Shown here piece after piece: positions 9,071 through 17,442 of a stretch of 64,000 nt of DNA (the first letter of the stretch is position 1; each line of letters begins with the position of its first letter). The translations under genes were made by a program, and so were the position numbers. The stretch is taken from the NCBI GenBank assembly GCA_045656705.1, contig JAZORR010000013.1:19990-83989 (forward strand), written 5' to 3'. Below the pieces are notes generated by a model. It was not told the DNA's origin and did no database searches. It was given only the letters and a program-made list of their open reading frames with translations. This DNA comes from RGIG4576 sp045656705. Lineage in GTDB: Bacteria; Bacteroidota; Bacteroidia; Bacteroidales; Muribaculaceae.

Positions 9071-10348
9071 TTACTTTATTTCGCGATGTTCGCCAAGATT
9101 TAGTTCCTCTACATTTTTCCATAGGAACATCTTGTCGCTCGGACGTATCTTGTCGGCAATCTTGATAGAGAAGCGTTGTCCCTTTTTCGCCATTTCTACC
9201 GGCTGCAAGTCTACGCGAATCTCTTCGATTTTGGCAGGAACAGCACCAGTGGTAGGTCCTGTAATGAACACTTCGTCGCCCACATGGAGTTCGCCCGATT
9301 CCATTTGGAATTCTGCTACGCCGATTTTTGAGAAATAACGAATGCCTTTGGCAATGTACACCTTGATTCTTGTAGCCGAAGATCCGTATTTTGAAGTCCA
9401 TTCGCCAAGTCGTTGGCCAAGGTAATATCCGTCCCAGAAACCACGATTGAATATTGTGGTAAGTCGAGCATCCCAATCGGCCACTTTTTCATCGGTGAAA
9501 GTGCCCTCGATGTAGGAATTGATAGCCTCATTGTAGCAGCTCACTGCAGTGCGCACATATTCTGGTCCACGCGCACGACCTTCAATCTTGAACACACGCA
9601 CTCCGGCATCTATCATCTTATTCATGAAGTGGATGGTCTTCAAGTCGTTAGGCGACATGATGTATTTGTTTTCGATATCGAGTTGTTCGCCAGTGTCGCG
9701 ATCGGTAACGGTGTAGGCTCGACGACATATCTGTCCACAAGCACCACGATTGGCACTGCGATTCATTTCGTGCAAACTCATATAGCACTTACCCGACACA
9801 GCCATACATAATGCTCCGTGGCAGAACATCTCAATACGCACCAATTCGCCGTGAGGTCCACGAATGTCATCGTTGATGATAGTTTGGTGAATGTTGTACA
9901 CTTGCTCGAGATTAAGTTCTCGCGCAAGCACCACTACATCGGCATATTGAGCATAGAAACGCACTGCTTCGCTATTTGAGATATTCACTTGAGTAGAAAT
10001 GTGTACCTCTACACCAATACTGCGTGCATAAAGTATCGCCGCCATATCACTTGCAATGATAGCCGACAATTTAGCCTCCTTAGCAGCATCGATGATTTTA
10101 CGCATCATCTCAAGGTCGTTGTCGTAAATCACTGTGTTCACAGTAAGATAACTTTTCAAGCCATTTTCGTGGCAATACTCGGCAATCTTATGCAGGTCGT
10201 CGATAGTGAAGTTATTAGCCGAATTAGAACGCATATTCAGCCCCTCGATGCCGAAGTAAATGGCATCGGCACCACCTTGCACGGCAGCCACAAGCGACTC
10301 ATACGAGCCCACAGGCGCCATTATCTCAAAATCTTTTCTTTCCATCAT
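9071..10348 (-). CDS. peptidase U32 family protein (TrhP/RlhA-like)
   Basis: A 425-residue U32-family protein. The N-terminal TIM-barrel-like part opens with MAPVGSYESLVAAVQGGADAI and contains the family core around residues 165-210: EMFCHGALCMAVSGKCYMS followed by NRGACGQICRR. The cysteines of this core bind an iron-sulfur cluster in the characterised members TrhP and RlhA, which hydroxylate tRNA or 23S rRNA. The C-terminal ~80 residues form the usual beta-barrel extension (GDEVFITGP). I infer RNA hydroxylation rather than proteolysis; which RNA is modified is open. The start may be either of two adjacent Met codons (10348 or 10345). A -7 box sits at 10367-10374. Confidence 0.88.
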   Translation of the reverse strand: MMERKDFEIMAPVGSYESLVAAVQGGADAIYFGIEGLNMRSNSANNFTIDDLHKIAEYCHENGLKSYLTVNTVIYDNDLEMMRKIIDAAKEAKLSAIIASDMAAILYARSIGVEVHISTQVNISNSEAVRFYAQYADVVVLARELNLEQVYNIHQTIINDDIRGPHGELVRIEMFCHGALCMAVSGKCYMSLHEMNRSANRGACGQICRRAYTVTDRDTGEQLDIENKYIMSPNDLKTIHFMNKMIDAGVRVFKIEGRARGPEYVRTAVSCYNEAINSYIEGTFTDEKVADWDARLTTIFNRGFWDGYYLGQRLGEWTSKYGSSATRIKVYIAKGIRYFSKIGVAEFQMESGELHVGDEVFITGPTTGAVPAKIEEIRVDLQPVEMAKKGQRFSIKIADKIRPSDKMFLWKNVEELNLGEHREIK

Positions 10349-10366
10349 TTATTAAATAATCCTCTG

Positions 10367-10405
10367 CAAAGATACAACATATATCAGAAAGATTGCGTAA
10401 TTTTG
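10367..10405. promoter_or_regulatory. back-to-back promoters of the U32 gene and the leg operon
   Basis: In the 76-bp divergent gap, TATCTTTG reads on the minus strand (plus 10367-10374) toward the U32 gene, and TAATTTTG on the plus strand (10398-10405) toward legB. Each is within 20 bp of its start codon, so leaders are short. No clear -33 elements were found. Confidence 0.6.
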
Positions 10406-10424
10406 TAGAAATTAGATATAGAAT

Positions 10425-11402
10425 ATGAAAAAGGTATTGGTTACAGGTGCCGATGGGTTCATCGGATCACATCTTGTGGAACTTCTTCTAAGCGAAGGAT
10501 ATGAAGTGCGTGCATTGAGCGTTTATAACTCGTTCAACTATTGGGGCTGGCTCGAAGGTATGCATCACCCTAATCTTGAGGTGGTGTGTGGCGATGTGCG
10601 CGATCCTAATTATTGCCGTGAGATAATGCGTGGATGCGACACTGTGCTACACTTGGCTGCTCTTATTGCTATTCCTTATAGCTACGTGGCTCTTGATAGT
10701 TATGTAGACACAAATATCAAAGGTACGCTCAATATCTGCCAAGCGGCTCGCGACCTTGGAGTGGAACGCGTGCTGGTGACTTCTACGAGCGAGGTGTATG
10801 GCACTGCTCAATATGTGCCTATCGACGAAAAGCACCCTCGCCAACCACAATCGCCATACTCGGCTACCAAGATTGGTGCCGATGCCATAGCTATGAGTTT
10901 CTACAACGCTTTCAATCTGCCTGTGGTGATAGCTCGTCCGTTTAATACTTACGGACCTCGCCAATCGGCTCGCGCTATCATCCCTACCATTATCACGCAG
11001 ATAGCTAATGGAGCGAGAGAGATAAAGGTGGGCGACCTCACCCCTACTCGCGATTTCAACTATGTAAAAGATACTTGCCGTGGTTTCCTTGCTCTTGCAA
11101 AGGCTCCAGGCATTGAGGGCGAAGAAATAAATATTGCCACTAATTCAGAAATCTCAATGGAGGATACTCTGAAGACTATTGCTCGCTTGATGGATGCCGA
11201 TGTGAATTGGGTGCAAGATCCCGATCGTATTCGTCCGTCGAAGAGTGAGGTGTTCCGTTTGTGGGGCGATAATACTAAAATCACTACGCTCACCGATTGG
11301 CGTCCGCAATATAGCATAGAACAAGGTCTTGCCGAAACCATTGAGTGGTTTACCAAGAAGGAAAACTTGGCCAAATATAAGGCGAACATCTACAATAAGT
11401 GA
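10425..11402 (+). CDS. legB: NAD-dependent 4,6-dehydratase of legionaminic acid synthesis
   Basis: A 325-residue extended SDR enzyme. Visible motifs are the Rossmann GADGFIGSH (residues 8-16), the TSTSEVYG strand, and the catalytic YSATK. The internal run NSFNYWGWLEG and the ARPFNTYGPRQSARAIIPT segment are as I know them from LegB, which removes water from UDP-GlcNAc (or the GDP sugar in Campylobacter) to give the 4-keto-6-deoxy sugar. It heads the nonulosonate operon and is 13 bp from the acetyltransferase. The next enzyme of the pathway, the aminotransferase LegC, is absent from the window. Another sugar 4,6-dehydratase role is possible but less likely given the neighbours. Confidence 0.85.
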   Translation: MKKVLVTGADGFIGSHLVELLLSEGYEVRALSVYNSFNYWGWLEGMHHPNLEVVCGDVRDPNYCREIMRGCDTVLHLAALIAIPYSYVALDSYVDTNIKGTLNICQAARDLGVERVLVTSTSEVYGTAQYVPIDEKHPRQPQSPYSATKIGADAIAMSFYNAFNLPVVIARPFNTYGPRQSARAIIPTIITQIANGAREIKVGDLTPTRDFNYVKDTCRGFLALAKAPGIEGEEINIATNSEISMEDTLKTIARLMDADVNWVQDPDRIRPSKSEVFRLWGDNTKITTLTDWRPQYSIEQGLAETIEWFTKKENLAKYKANIYNK

Positions 11403-11415
11403 GAAATTAGGAGTT

Positions 11416-12054
11416 ATGAGTGAGAGGAGATTGATACTTGTGGGTGGTGGTGGTCACTGCAAAGCAGTGATAGATGTGGCTGTGTCGGCAGGTAGAAATG
11501 TTTACGGCATACTCGACAACAATATAGCCATCGGCACTACAGTTCTTGGCGTGCCTGTGATAGGTGGTGACGACGATATAGCTTCTGTGGCTAATGAAAA
11601 CACCGAGTTCGTCATCACTGTAGGACAAATCAAGAGTTCTTCCATTCGTCGCTCAATCGCCGATAGAATAAGACTTGCAGGTGGCAAATTAGCCTCACCT
11701 CTCATAGCAAGCACTGCTCACATAGCCATAGGTGCTGAGATAGGAAAAGGCTCTGTGGTGATGCACAATGCTGTAATAAACTCTGATGCTAAAATAGGCG
11801 AAAACTGCATAATCAACACAGGTGGCATTGTGGAACACGACTGCACGGTGGGCGATTTCGTGCATATCTCTACTGGAGCTATCGTAAACGGAATGAGCCA
11901 TATAGGCAACGATTGCTTCGTGGGTAGTCACGCCACTGTGGCAAATGTGGTGAAGGTGGCACAGGGTTGCATAATAGGCACTGGTGCTGTGGTGATAAAA
12001 GATATTGCAGAATTAGGCACATACTGCGGTGTTCCCGCCAAAAAAATGAAATAA
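11416..12054 (+). CDS. NeuD/PglD-like sugar O- or N-acetyltransferase
   Basis: A 212-residue protein. Residues 1-80 form a small nucleotide-sugar binding Rossmann-like domain (LILVGGGGHCKAVIDV), and residues ~95-212 a left-handed beta-helix of hexapeptide repeats (IGAEIGKGSVVMHNAVINSDAKIG). The His of the family is seen in IVEHDCTVG. Relatives include PglD, LegH and NeuD, which acetylate the 4-amino group of a UDP-amino sugar or O-acetylate sialic acid. Here it fits the N-acetylation step of legionaminate synthesis. I chose the ATG at 11416 because AGGAG lies 5 nt before it and the protein then starts where the family starts. It ends 4 bp before the first immunity-like gene. Confidence 0.85.
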   Translation: MSERRLILVGGGGHCKAVIDVAVSAGRNVYGILDNNIAIGTTVLGVPVIGGDDDIASVANENTEFVITVGQIKSSSIRRSIADRIRLAGGKLASPLIASTAHIAIGAEIGKGSVVMHNAVINSDAKIGENCIINTGGIVEHDCTVGDFVHISTGAIVNGMSHIGNDCFVGSHATVANVVKVAQGCIIGTGAVVIKDIAELGTYCGVPAKKMK

Positions 12055-12058
12055 AGTT

Positions 12059-12604
12059 GTGGAAAAGAAATTTTTTAGATTAGTTACTAATGCTTATGAT
12101 AATGTAGGTGGTTTATTGTATGCTCCCAAAGGAGTTTATAGATTAGCAGTTGACGGAGAACCTGTGAAAAATTGGGAAAATATAATCATGAAATTAAAGG
12201 ATGGGTTATATACTGATTTTAGTTCTTGCGTAGGTGGTGCCAATCTCGTTAGTATTGAGTTTAAGGAAGTTGTTGAGAAATTTATACCAAATGATTATCC
12301 TCTTGAATTTCTTCCTGTAAAAGCAGAAAGTGAAAAATATGGTAATCGCACATATTACATAATGCATTTTAAGAAAATATTTGATGTAATTGACAAGAAA
12401 CATACTGTATATGTTGATGGAACCGATTGTGTAATAAAAGTGTGCTTAGATTATCAAAAATGTAAAGATTTACACATATTTAATACACAACCGGCAATAA
12501 ACGATGTTATTGTGTCGGGAGAATTACGTCGAATGTTACGAAAATATAAACTTGATTTAGGCTTTATTTTTCATGAGTTACCATATTATGATTATGGAAA
12601 ATAA
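12059..12604 (+). CDS. Imm11/DUF1629-like immunity protein (tentative)
   Basis: A 181-residue cytosolic protein without signal peptide, starting with GTG 4 bp after the acetyltransferase stop. The layout resembles the Imm11 (DUF1629, MXAN_0049-type) family as I know it: an early KLKDGLYTDF segment, then SIEFKEVVEKFIP, a YYIMHFKKIFDVID strand and a C-terminal receptor-like helix with SGELRRMLRKYKLDLGF. Imm11 proteins neutralise polymorphic toxins or T6SS effectors. No toxin gene is next to it. The gene is much more AT-rich than the sugar genes on either side, which suggests acquisition. The family assignment is from pattern memory and needs a profile search. Confidence 0.55.
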   Translation: MEKKFFRLVTNAYDNVGGLLYAPKGVYRLAVDGEPVKNWENIIMKLKDGLYTDFSSCVGGANLVSIEFKEVVEKFIPNDYPLEFLPVKAESEKYGNRTYYIMHFKKIFDVIDKKHTVYVDGTDCVIKVCLDYQKCKDLHIFNTQPAINDVIVSGELRRMLRKYKLDLGFIFHELPYYDYGK

Positions 12605-12619
12605 CGATATTTTAAAATT

Positions 12620-13408
12620 ATGGCAAAACGAGTGATTATAAATAAGGGTGATATATTCTGTGTTGAAATAGAGGGAAAATACAAAAGTTATTTCCAATTT
12701 TTAGATAAAGATGTCAATTTATTGAATAGTAACGTTATAAGAGTTTTTAAAACACGTTATCCATTAGATTATGAGCCTATTCTTGCTGAAATAGTACAAG
12801 ATGATGTGCTTTTTTATACGCATACATTTATAAGGGTTGGATTAGATTATAACGCTTGGTATAAGATAGGTAGATTAAAACAGGAAGAACCTTATAATCT
12901 TACAAATGTAAAATTTGGAACTTTTTGTGAAACGAGATTAAAGCGAGATAATGGCATTTTAGAATTTATAACTGTCAGTCCTTTAGAGAATTGGACTACG
13001 TGGTATGTTAACGGAGAATATGAATGTGATGTTGATTTAATGACTGAAGATATAGAGATATTGGAACTTGGTGGAGTTATGCCATATTCACATGTTCTGT
13101 ATAGAATCGAATATGGTTATTATCGTTCTTGGTCTAAAGAATATGACATTATCAAGCGACGTCCGATAGCGGGGGTGAATAGCTACACGAAGCGCGAAAT
13201 TGACGGAAACGAGTGCTATTTTCATTTTATCGGTGAGGATATTTATTGCGAGATTATTGTAACGCCACAGGGTGTAATCAAGCTTACTCAGGAAGAGCCC
13301 GAAAAGGACGGTTGCACATTCCACGCCCGCAAGTTCTGGGAAATCAACTGGAAATACCGAGACCACATCACCGCAGAGGGCTTTGAAGAGATGTGGAATA
13401 AAAACTAA
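12620..13408 (+). CDS. Imm26-like immunity protein, copy 1
   Basis: A 262-residue cytosolic protein. The first ~90 residues (KGDIFCVEIEGKYKSYFQF) match the opening of Imm26-type immunity proteins (GDvFaipl..Gky.y.Q). The segment ~90-178 is variable, and the C-terminal ~84 residues (RRPIAGVNSYTKREIDG to the end) are shared with the paralogue at 14444. It starts 15 bp after the Imm11-like gene. It has no signal peptide or membrane segment. By family knowledge it would bind and block a toxin delivered by a competitor; the toxin is not in the window. The shared C-terminal part is encoded by DNA that is visibly richer in G and C than the rest of the gene. Confidence 0.55.
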   Translation: MAKRVIINKGDIFCVEIEGKYKSYFQFLDKDVNLLNSNVIRVFKTRYPLDYEPILAEIVQDDVLFYTHTFIRVGLDYNAWYKIGRLKQEEPYNLTNVKFGTFCETRLKRDNGILEFITVSPLENWTTWYVNGEYECDVDLMTEDIEILELGGVMPYSHVLYRIEYGYYRSWSKEYDIIKRRPIAGVNSYTKREIDGNECYFHFIGEDIYCEIIVTPQGVIKLTQEEPEKDGCTFHARKFWEINWKYRDHITAEGFEEMWNKN

Positions 13409-13443
13409 AAACTATCATTTATTTCTAAATTTTGTAAAATAAT

Positions 13444-13884
13444 ATGGAAGCGTATTTTGAAGATGATATGGAAGAAAAACTAATGGTGAAATTGTTAACT
13501 GACGTTTTCAAAAAATTACCGCCAGATTCGTATCTATGTGTAGATATTTTATTTGATTTCGTTTTTAAAGATGGTTTTCTTCCTAAACTGAATCAAGTAA
13601 AGGAAGAGATGATAGGTCATCAAGGATTTTGTTGTTTTAAATTTAAGTTAACTCCTGATTGTGTTGACTATCTTATAGAATCGTTGGAAGAGGATAACTT
13701 ATTAGTAAATTATTTGTGCCATTATATGGTAATAAATGGGACTGAGGTGTTGCTAGACGCTTATGATCAAACGTTGATAACGGTTAGAGAAGATTTTAAT
13801 ATCTCACAAGATTTTATCCAAGAATGTAGTAAATATGAAATCTACATATCTACAGAAGATAAAATCACTTCTACCTTTAATTAA
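13444..13884 (+). CDS. hypothetical acidic protein in the immunity block
   Basis: A 146-residue, strongly acidic protein (MEAYFEDDMEEKLMVKLL start) that I do not recognise. It is alpha/beta-like, with no signal peptide, no membrane segment and no conserved catalytic pattern. Size, acidity and position between two immunity-like paralogues suggest another immunity protein, but this is inference from context only. Confidence 0.5.
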   Translation: MEAYFEDDMEEKLMVKLLTDVFKKLPPDSYLCVDILFDFVFKDGFLPKLNQVKEEMIGHQGFCCFKFKLTPDCVDYLIESLEEDNLLVNYLCHYMVINGTEVLLDAYDQTLITVREDFNISQDFIQECSKYEIYISTEDKITSTFN

Positions 13885-13993
13885 TTTGTGTTTGACAATA
13901 TCTGAATCAAGGCAATGTTGTATCACTATATACCTATTATACCGGGATTTTTTGAGAAGTTAAAAGGAAATTATTAATCTAAATATATTTAAT

Positions 13994-14398
13994 ATGAAAA
14001 TTATAACTATAATTTTAGCGTCATTGCTTTTGATATTCAGATATTGTACAATGGAACCGGAAGAATATTAATTTGTTACAATAAAAAATAATTCAAATAT
14101 TCCTTTAGTATGTATATTGGAGAATGAAGAACCATTAGAGGGCTTTAAATTTGTTGATAGAGAGTCAGAAACTGCACTAGGAGAATATGATGTCGGAAAA
14201 ATGTTTCTAGCCCAGACAAGACAAGATGTTTTCAAAAAAAAGGATAATGTTGTTTTCTGGTTCTTCCCGATGGATGTCTTTATGAAACTAGAAGCTGGGG
14301 ATAGTCTCATTAATTATCCTGAAGAGATTGTTTTAAAGATAGTTAAATGTAACAAGAGGGAGCTTGAGACATTGAATTGGACAATTACTTATCCATAA
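13994..14398 (+). pseudogene. secreted/lipoprotein-like small gene with an in-frame stop
   Basis: An ATG at 13994 opens a frame encoding an N-terminal hydrophobic leader (MKIITIILASLLLIF, then Cys18). It stops at TAA 14069-14071 (codon 26) and then continues in the same frame without another stop to the TAA ending at 14398. The downstream part reads FVTIKNNSNIPLVCILENEE and then about 90 residues of a beta-rich domain. Restoring codon 26 would give a protein of about 134 residues with a signal peptide. The NNSNIPLV.. opening is typical of small Bacteroidales extracytoplasmic proteins of unknown function. It is either a nonsense mutation or a sequencing error. An internal restart is possible, but the first in-frame Met after the stop comes about 38 codons later. 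Confidence 0.6.
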
Positions 14399-14443
14399 GT
14401 GAATGGTATAAAAAAACATTGATGTACTTATTTAAATATTATT

Positions 14444-15232
14444 ATGGCAAAGAGAATAGTAACAAAGGTTGGAGATGTGTTTTGTGTAGAAATAGACAAC
14501 GAGTATAAATGTTTTTTTCAATATATTGAGAAAGATTTAAGTCAACTAAATAGTTCCGTAATAAGAGTATTTAAACGACGTTACCCTATTGAATACAATC
14601 CTATAATTGAAGAAATAGTGAGTGATGATATTTTGTTCTATGCACATACTGTTCTAAGAGCTGGTATTGATTATAAAGCATGGTATAAAGTAGGTAAATC
14701 CAAAGAATTGGGATTAGATGGTTTAAGTAAAGTATTATGGGGGGTAGTACATATTCATAAATTATACATTATAGATCATGTACCCCAAATAGACAAGGCT
14801 AATCCATTAGAAAATTGGACTATTTGGTACTCTAATTATAAAACGATTGATATAGGAATTTTACCTAAAAAATATTATGAAATTATAGAAGAAGGAGCCG
14901 TAATACCTTATTCTAGCATTGTAAAGAGGTTAAAATATGGCTATTATTTAAGTTATGACCCTATGTATGATATTATTAAGCGCCGCCCGATAGCGGGGGT
15001 GAATAGCTACACGAAGCATGAGATTGATGGGAAAGTGTGCTATTTTCATTTTATCGGCGAGGATATATACCGCGAAATTATTGTAACACCACAGGATGTA
15101 ATCAAACTCACTCAGGAATACCCACAGAAAGAAGGTTACTCATTTCATGCTCGCAAGTTTTGGGAAATAAATTGGAATTACAAAGATCACATCACCGAAG
15201 ATGATTTCCTATCAATATGGAATAAAGCATAA
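14444..15232 (+). CDS. Imm26-like immunity protein, copy 2
   Basis: A 262-residue paralogue of the protein at 12620-13408, of exactly the same length. N-terminal ~88 residues are clearly related (VGDVFCVEIDNEYKCFFQY), residues ~90-178 are largely different, and the C-terminal 84 are nearly the same (RRPIAGVNSYTKHEIDG...). At the DNA level, 31 nt at 14987-15017 equal 13163-13193. This mosaic pattern suggests recombination at a conserved 3' part with replacement of the part that would recognise the toxin. No cognate toxin is adjacent. It is followed 30 bp later by legI. Confidence 0.55.
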   Translation: MAKRIVTKVGDVFCVEIDNEYKCFFQYIEKDLSQLNSSVIRVFKRRYPIEYNPIIEEIVSDDILFYAHTVLRAGIDYKAWYKVGKSKELGLDGLSKVLWGVVHIHKLYIIDHVPQIDKANPLENWTIWYSNYKTIDIGILPKKYYEIIEEGAVIPYSSIVKRLKYGYYLSYDPMYDIIKRRPIAGVNSYTKHEIDGKVCYFHFIGEDIYREIIVTPQDVIKLTQEYPQKEGYSFHARKFWEINWNYKDHITEDDFLSIWNKA

Positions 15233-15251
15233 ATATTTTCAATTATTTTCT

Positions 15252-15259
15252 TAAATTTG
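15252..15259 (+). promoter_or_regulatory. -7 box immediately before legI
   Basis: TAAATTTG fits TAnnTTTG exactly and ends 3 bp before the ATG at 15263, so a transcript from it would have almost no leader. No -33 element is obvious. If real, it frees legI-legG-legF from transcription through the immunity block. Confidence 0.4.
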
Positions 15260-15262
15260 CAC

Positions 15263-16270
15263 ATGAATATGAATAAGACTATAATTATAGCTGAAGCGGG
15301 GGTGAATCATAATGGCGATATGGGTATCGCTAAAGGTCTCATAGATGCTGCTGCCGATGCTGGGGTTGATTATGTGAAATTCCAGACTTTCAAGACCGAA
15401 AATTTGGTGTCGCACGATGCTCCTACTGCCGAATATCAGAAATCGGCAACTAATGAGTCGTCGCAATTTGCTATGCTCAAGCGTTTGGAGCTAAGCGAGG
15501 AACAGCATCTCACTCTTATCGATTACTGCAATGAGAAGGGTGTAAAATTCCTTTCTACGGCATTCGACCTCGATAGTATCGATCTATTGAGCCGATTTGA
15601 CCTTGATTTCTGGAAAGTGCCAAGTGGCGAAATCACCAACTACCCTTATTTGGCGAAAACAGCTCGCACAGGTAAGCCCGTGGTGATGTCGACGGGTATG
15701 TGCGACGAAAATGACATACATAATGCCATTTATGCTTTATGCGAAAATGGTGCAAACAAAGATGACATTACCTTATTGCATTGCAACACGCAATACCCTA
15801 CTCCAATGGCCGATGTGAATCTGCGAGCAATGGCGAGAATGGAGACCTCATTCGGCGTGCAAGTGGGCTATAGCGACCACACTCAGGGCATTGAAGTGCC
15901 GATAGCGGCTGTGGCTCTCGGGGCGAAGGTGATAGAGAAGCATTTCACGCTCGACCGTAATATGGAAGGCCCCGACCACAAGGCTTCGCTCGAACCTCAC
16001 GAACTCAAGGCTATGGTTTCGGCTATTCGCCACATAGAGGAGGCTCTCGGGAATGGCGAAAAGCGTACATCGGCGAGCGAAACACCCAATAAGGCTGTGG
16101 CTCGCAAGAGTATAGTGGCCAAATGCCACATTGAGGCTGGCGAACTGCTCTCCGAAGAGAATATCACAGTGAAACGCCCCGGAACGGGCATCTCACCAAT
16201 GCGTTGGCGTGAGGTGTTAGGTACAAAAGCCATACACGACTTCACACCCGACCAACTGATAGAAATATAA
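15263..16270 (+). CDS. legI: N-acetylneuraminate/legionaminate synthase (NeuB family)
   Basis: A 335-residue NeuB-family enzyme that condenses phosphoenolpyruvate with a six-carbon amino sugar to make the nine-carbon nonulosonate. The TIM barrel (residues ~1-245) opens with IIIAEAGVNHNGDM and holds the PEP and metal motifs KFQTFKTENL, VPSGEITNYP, LLHCNTQYPTP and GYSDHTQG, and EKHFTLDR. The C-terminal ~60 residues are the SAF antifreeze-like domain (RKSIVAKCHIEAGELL...). ATG codons at 15263 and 15269 are both possible; the second matches the usual family start. It overlaps legG by 1 bp (TAATG). Legionaminate rather than sialate is inferred from legB in the operon. Confidence 0.88.
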   Translation: MNMNKTIIIAEAGVNHNGDMGIAKGLIDAAADAGVDYVKFQTFKTENLVSHDAPTAEYQKSATNESSQFAMLKRLELSEEQHLTLIDYCNEKGVKFLSTAFDLDSIDLLSRFDLDFWKVPSGEITNYPYLAKTARTGKPVVMSTGMCDENDIHNAIYALCENGANKDDITLLHCNTQYPTPMADVNLRAMARMETSFGVQVGYSDHTQGIEVPIAAVALGAKVIEKHFTLDRNMEGPDHKASLEPHELKAMVSAIRHIEEALGNGEKRTSASETPNKAVARKSIVAKCHIEAGELLSEENITVKRPGTGISPMRWREVLGTKAIHDFTPDQLIEI

Positions 16271-17442
16271 TGAACACGATGAAGCGAAAAATATGCATAG
16301 TGACGAGTACGCGTGCCGATTGGGGACTGCTGAGCGGTGTGGCTCAAGCTCTTAACAATCGTGCCGATGTGACTCTGCAAATCATTGCCACGAATATGCA
16401 CCTCGATGAGCGATTTGGCAATACCTGGCAAGAGATTAAACGCGACGGATTGCACATAGATTATCGTGTGCCAATGTCTACCGATACCGACAGCCCTGAC
16501 GGAACTGTGAATGCTATGGGCGAATGTATGCAAGGCATGAGCAAGGCATTTGAGGCTCTACGCCCTGATTTGCTGCTAATTCTTGGCGACAGATATGAGA
16601 TGCTTGCAGTGGCCGCTACAGCGCTTATTCATCGCATTCCTGTGGCTCATATGCATGGTGGAGAGGTGACGCAAGGTGCGTTCGACGAAAGCATTCGCCA
16701 TTCTATCACCAAGATGAGTCACTTGCATTTCACTTCTACCGAAGAGGCTCGAAATCGTGTGATCCAACTCGGAGAGAACCCTGCCCATGTGTTCAATACT
16801 GGTGCTATTGGTGTGTACAACATATTGAATGCCAATCTTATGACTCGTGCCGAACTTGAAGACAACCTTGGCACAGAGATTCCTGAGAAATCGATTTTCG
16901 TAACCTTCCACCCTTCTACTCTCGACGAAATGTCGCCTGCCGAACAATGCGAAAACCTACTGAAGGCTCTCGACGAGGTGAAGGATTACAAGATATTTTT
17001 CTCTTACCCTAATAACGATCCTTCGGGACAGGCCATCATAGAGCTTATAGAGGCGTTTGTGGCACGAAACAGCGAGCGTTGCGTGGTATTCCCTTCGCTT
17101 GGCGCACGACGCTATCTTTCGGTGCTAAAATGCGTGTCTGCCGTAGTGGGTAACTCGTCGAGTGGCATTCTTGAGGTGCCATCGATGCACATCCCTACTC
17201 TGAACATAGGTATCCGTCAGCAAGGTCGCCAACGAGCTAAGTCGGTGATAGACTGTGGAGTAAGCACCGAAGAAATAAGAGAAGGTCTCGCACATGTGTT
17301 GTCGCACGAAGTGAGAGAGATGGCTAAAACGGTGAGCAACCCTTACGAACAGCCCGATACGCTCGCCAAGATAGTGGAAACTGTGGCCACTTTCCCTCTC
17401 AACAACATAATTCAAAAACCATTTCACGATATCACTCTATGA
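16270..17442 (+). CDS. legG: UDP-N-acetylglucosamine/diacetylbacillosamine 2-epimerase, hydrolysing
   Basis: A 390-residue GT-B fold epimerase of the NeuC/LegG family, which inverts C2 and releases UDP to give ManNAc or its 2,4-diacetamido analogue, the substrate of the synthase. Motifs seen are VTSTRADWGLL near the N-terminus, LGDRYEMLA, HMHGGEVTQGAFDESIRH and, in the C-terminal half, GNSSSGILEVPSM for UDP binding. It starts one base inside the legI stop and its end overlaps legF by 4 bp (ATGA), so the three are translationally coupled. NeuC and LegG cannot be fully separated by eye; legB upstream favours LegG. Confidence 0.87.
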   Translation: MNTMKRKICIVTSTRADWGLLSGVAQALNNRADVTLQIIATNMHLDERFGNTWQEIKRDGLHIDYRVPMSTDTDSPDGTVNAMGECMQGMSKAFEALRPDLLLILGDRYEMLAVAATALIHRIPVAHMHGGEVTQGAFDESIRHSITKMSHLHFTSTEEARNRVIQLGENPAHVFNTGAIGVYNILNANLMTRAELEDNLGTEIPEKSIFVTFHPSTLDEMSPAEQCENLLKALDEVKDYKIFFSYPNNDPSGQAIIELIEAFVARNSERCVVFPSLGARRYLSVLKCVSAVVGNSSSGILEVPSMHIPTLNIGIRQQGRQRAKSVIDCGVSTEEIREGLAHVLSHEVREMAKTVSNPYEQPDTLAKIVETVATFPLNNIIQKPFHDITL

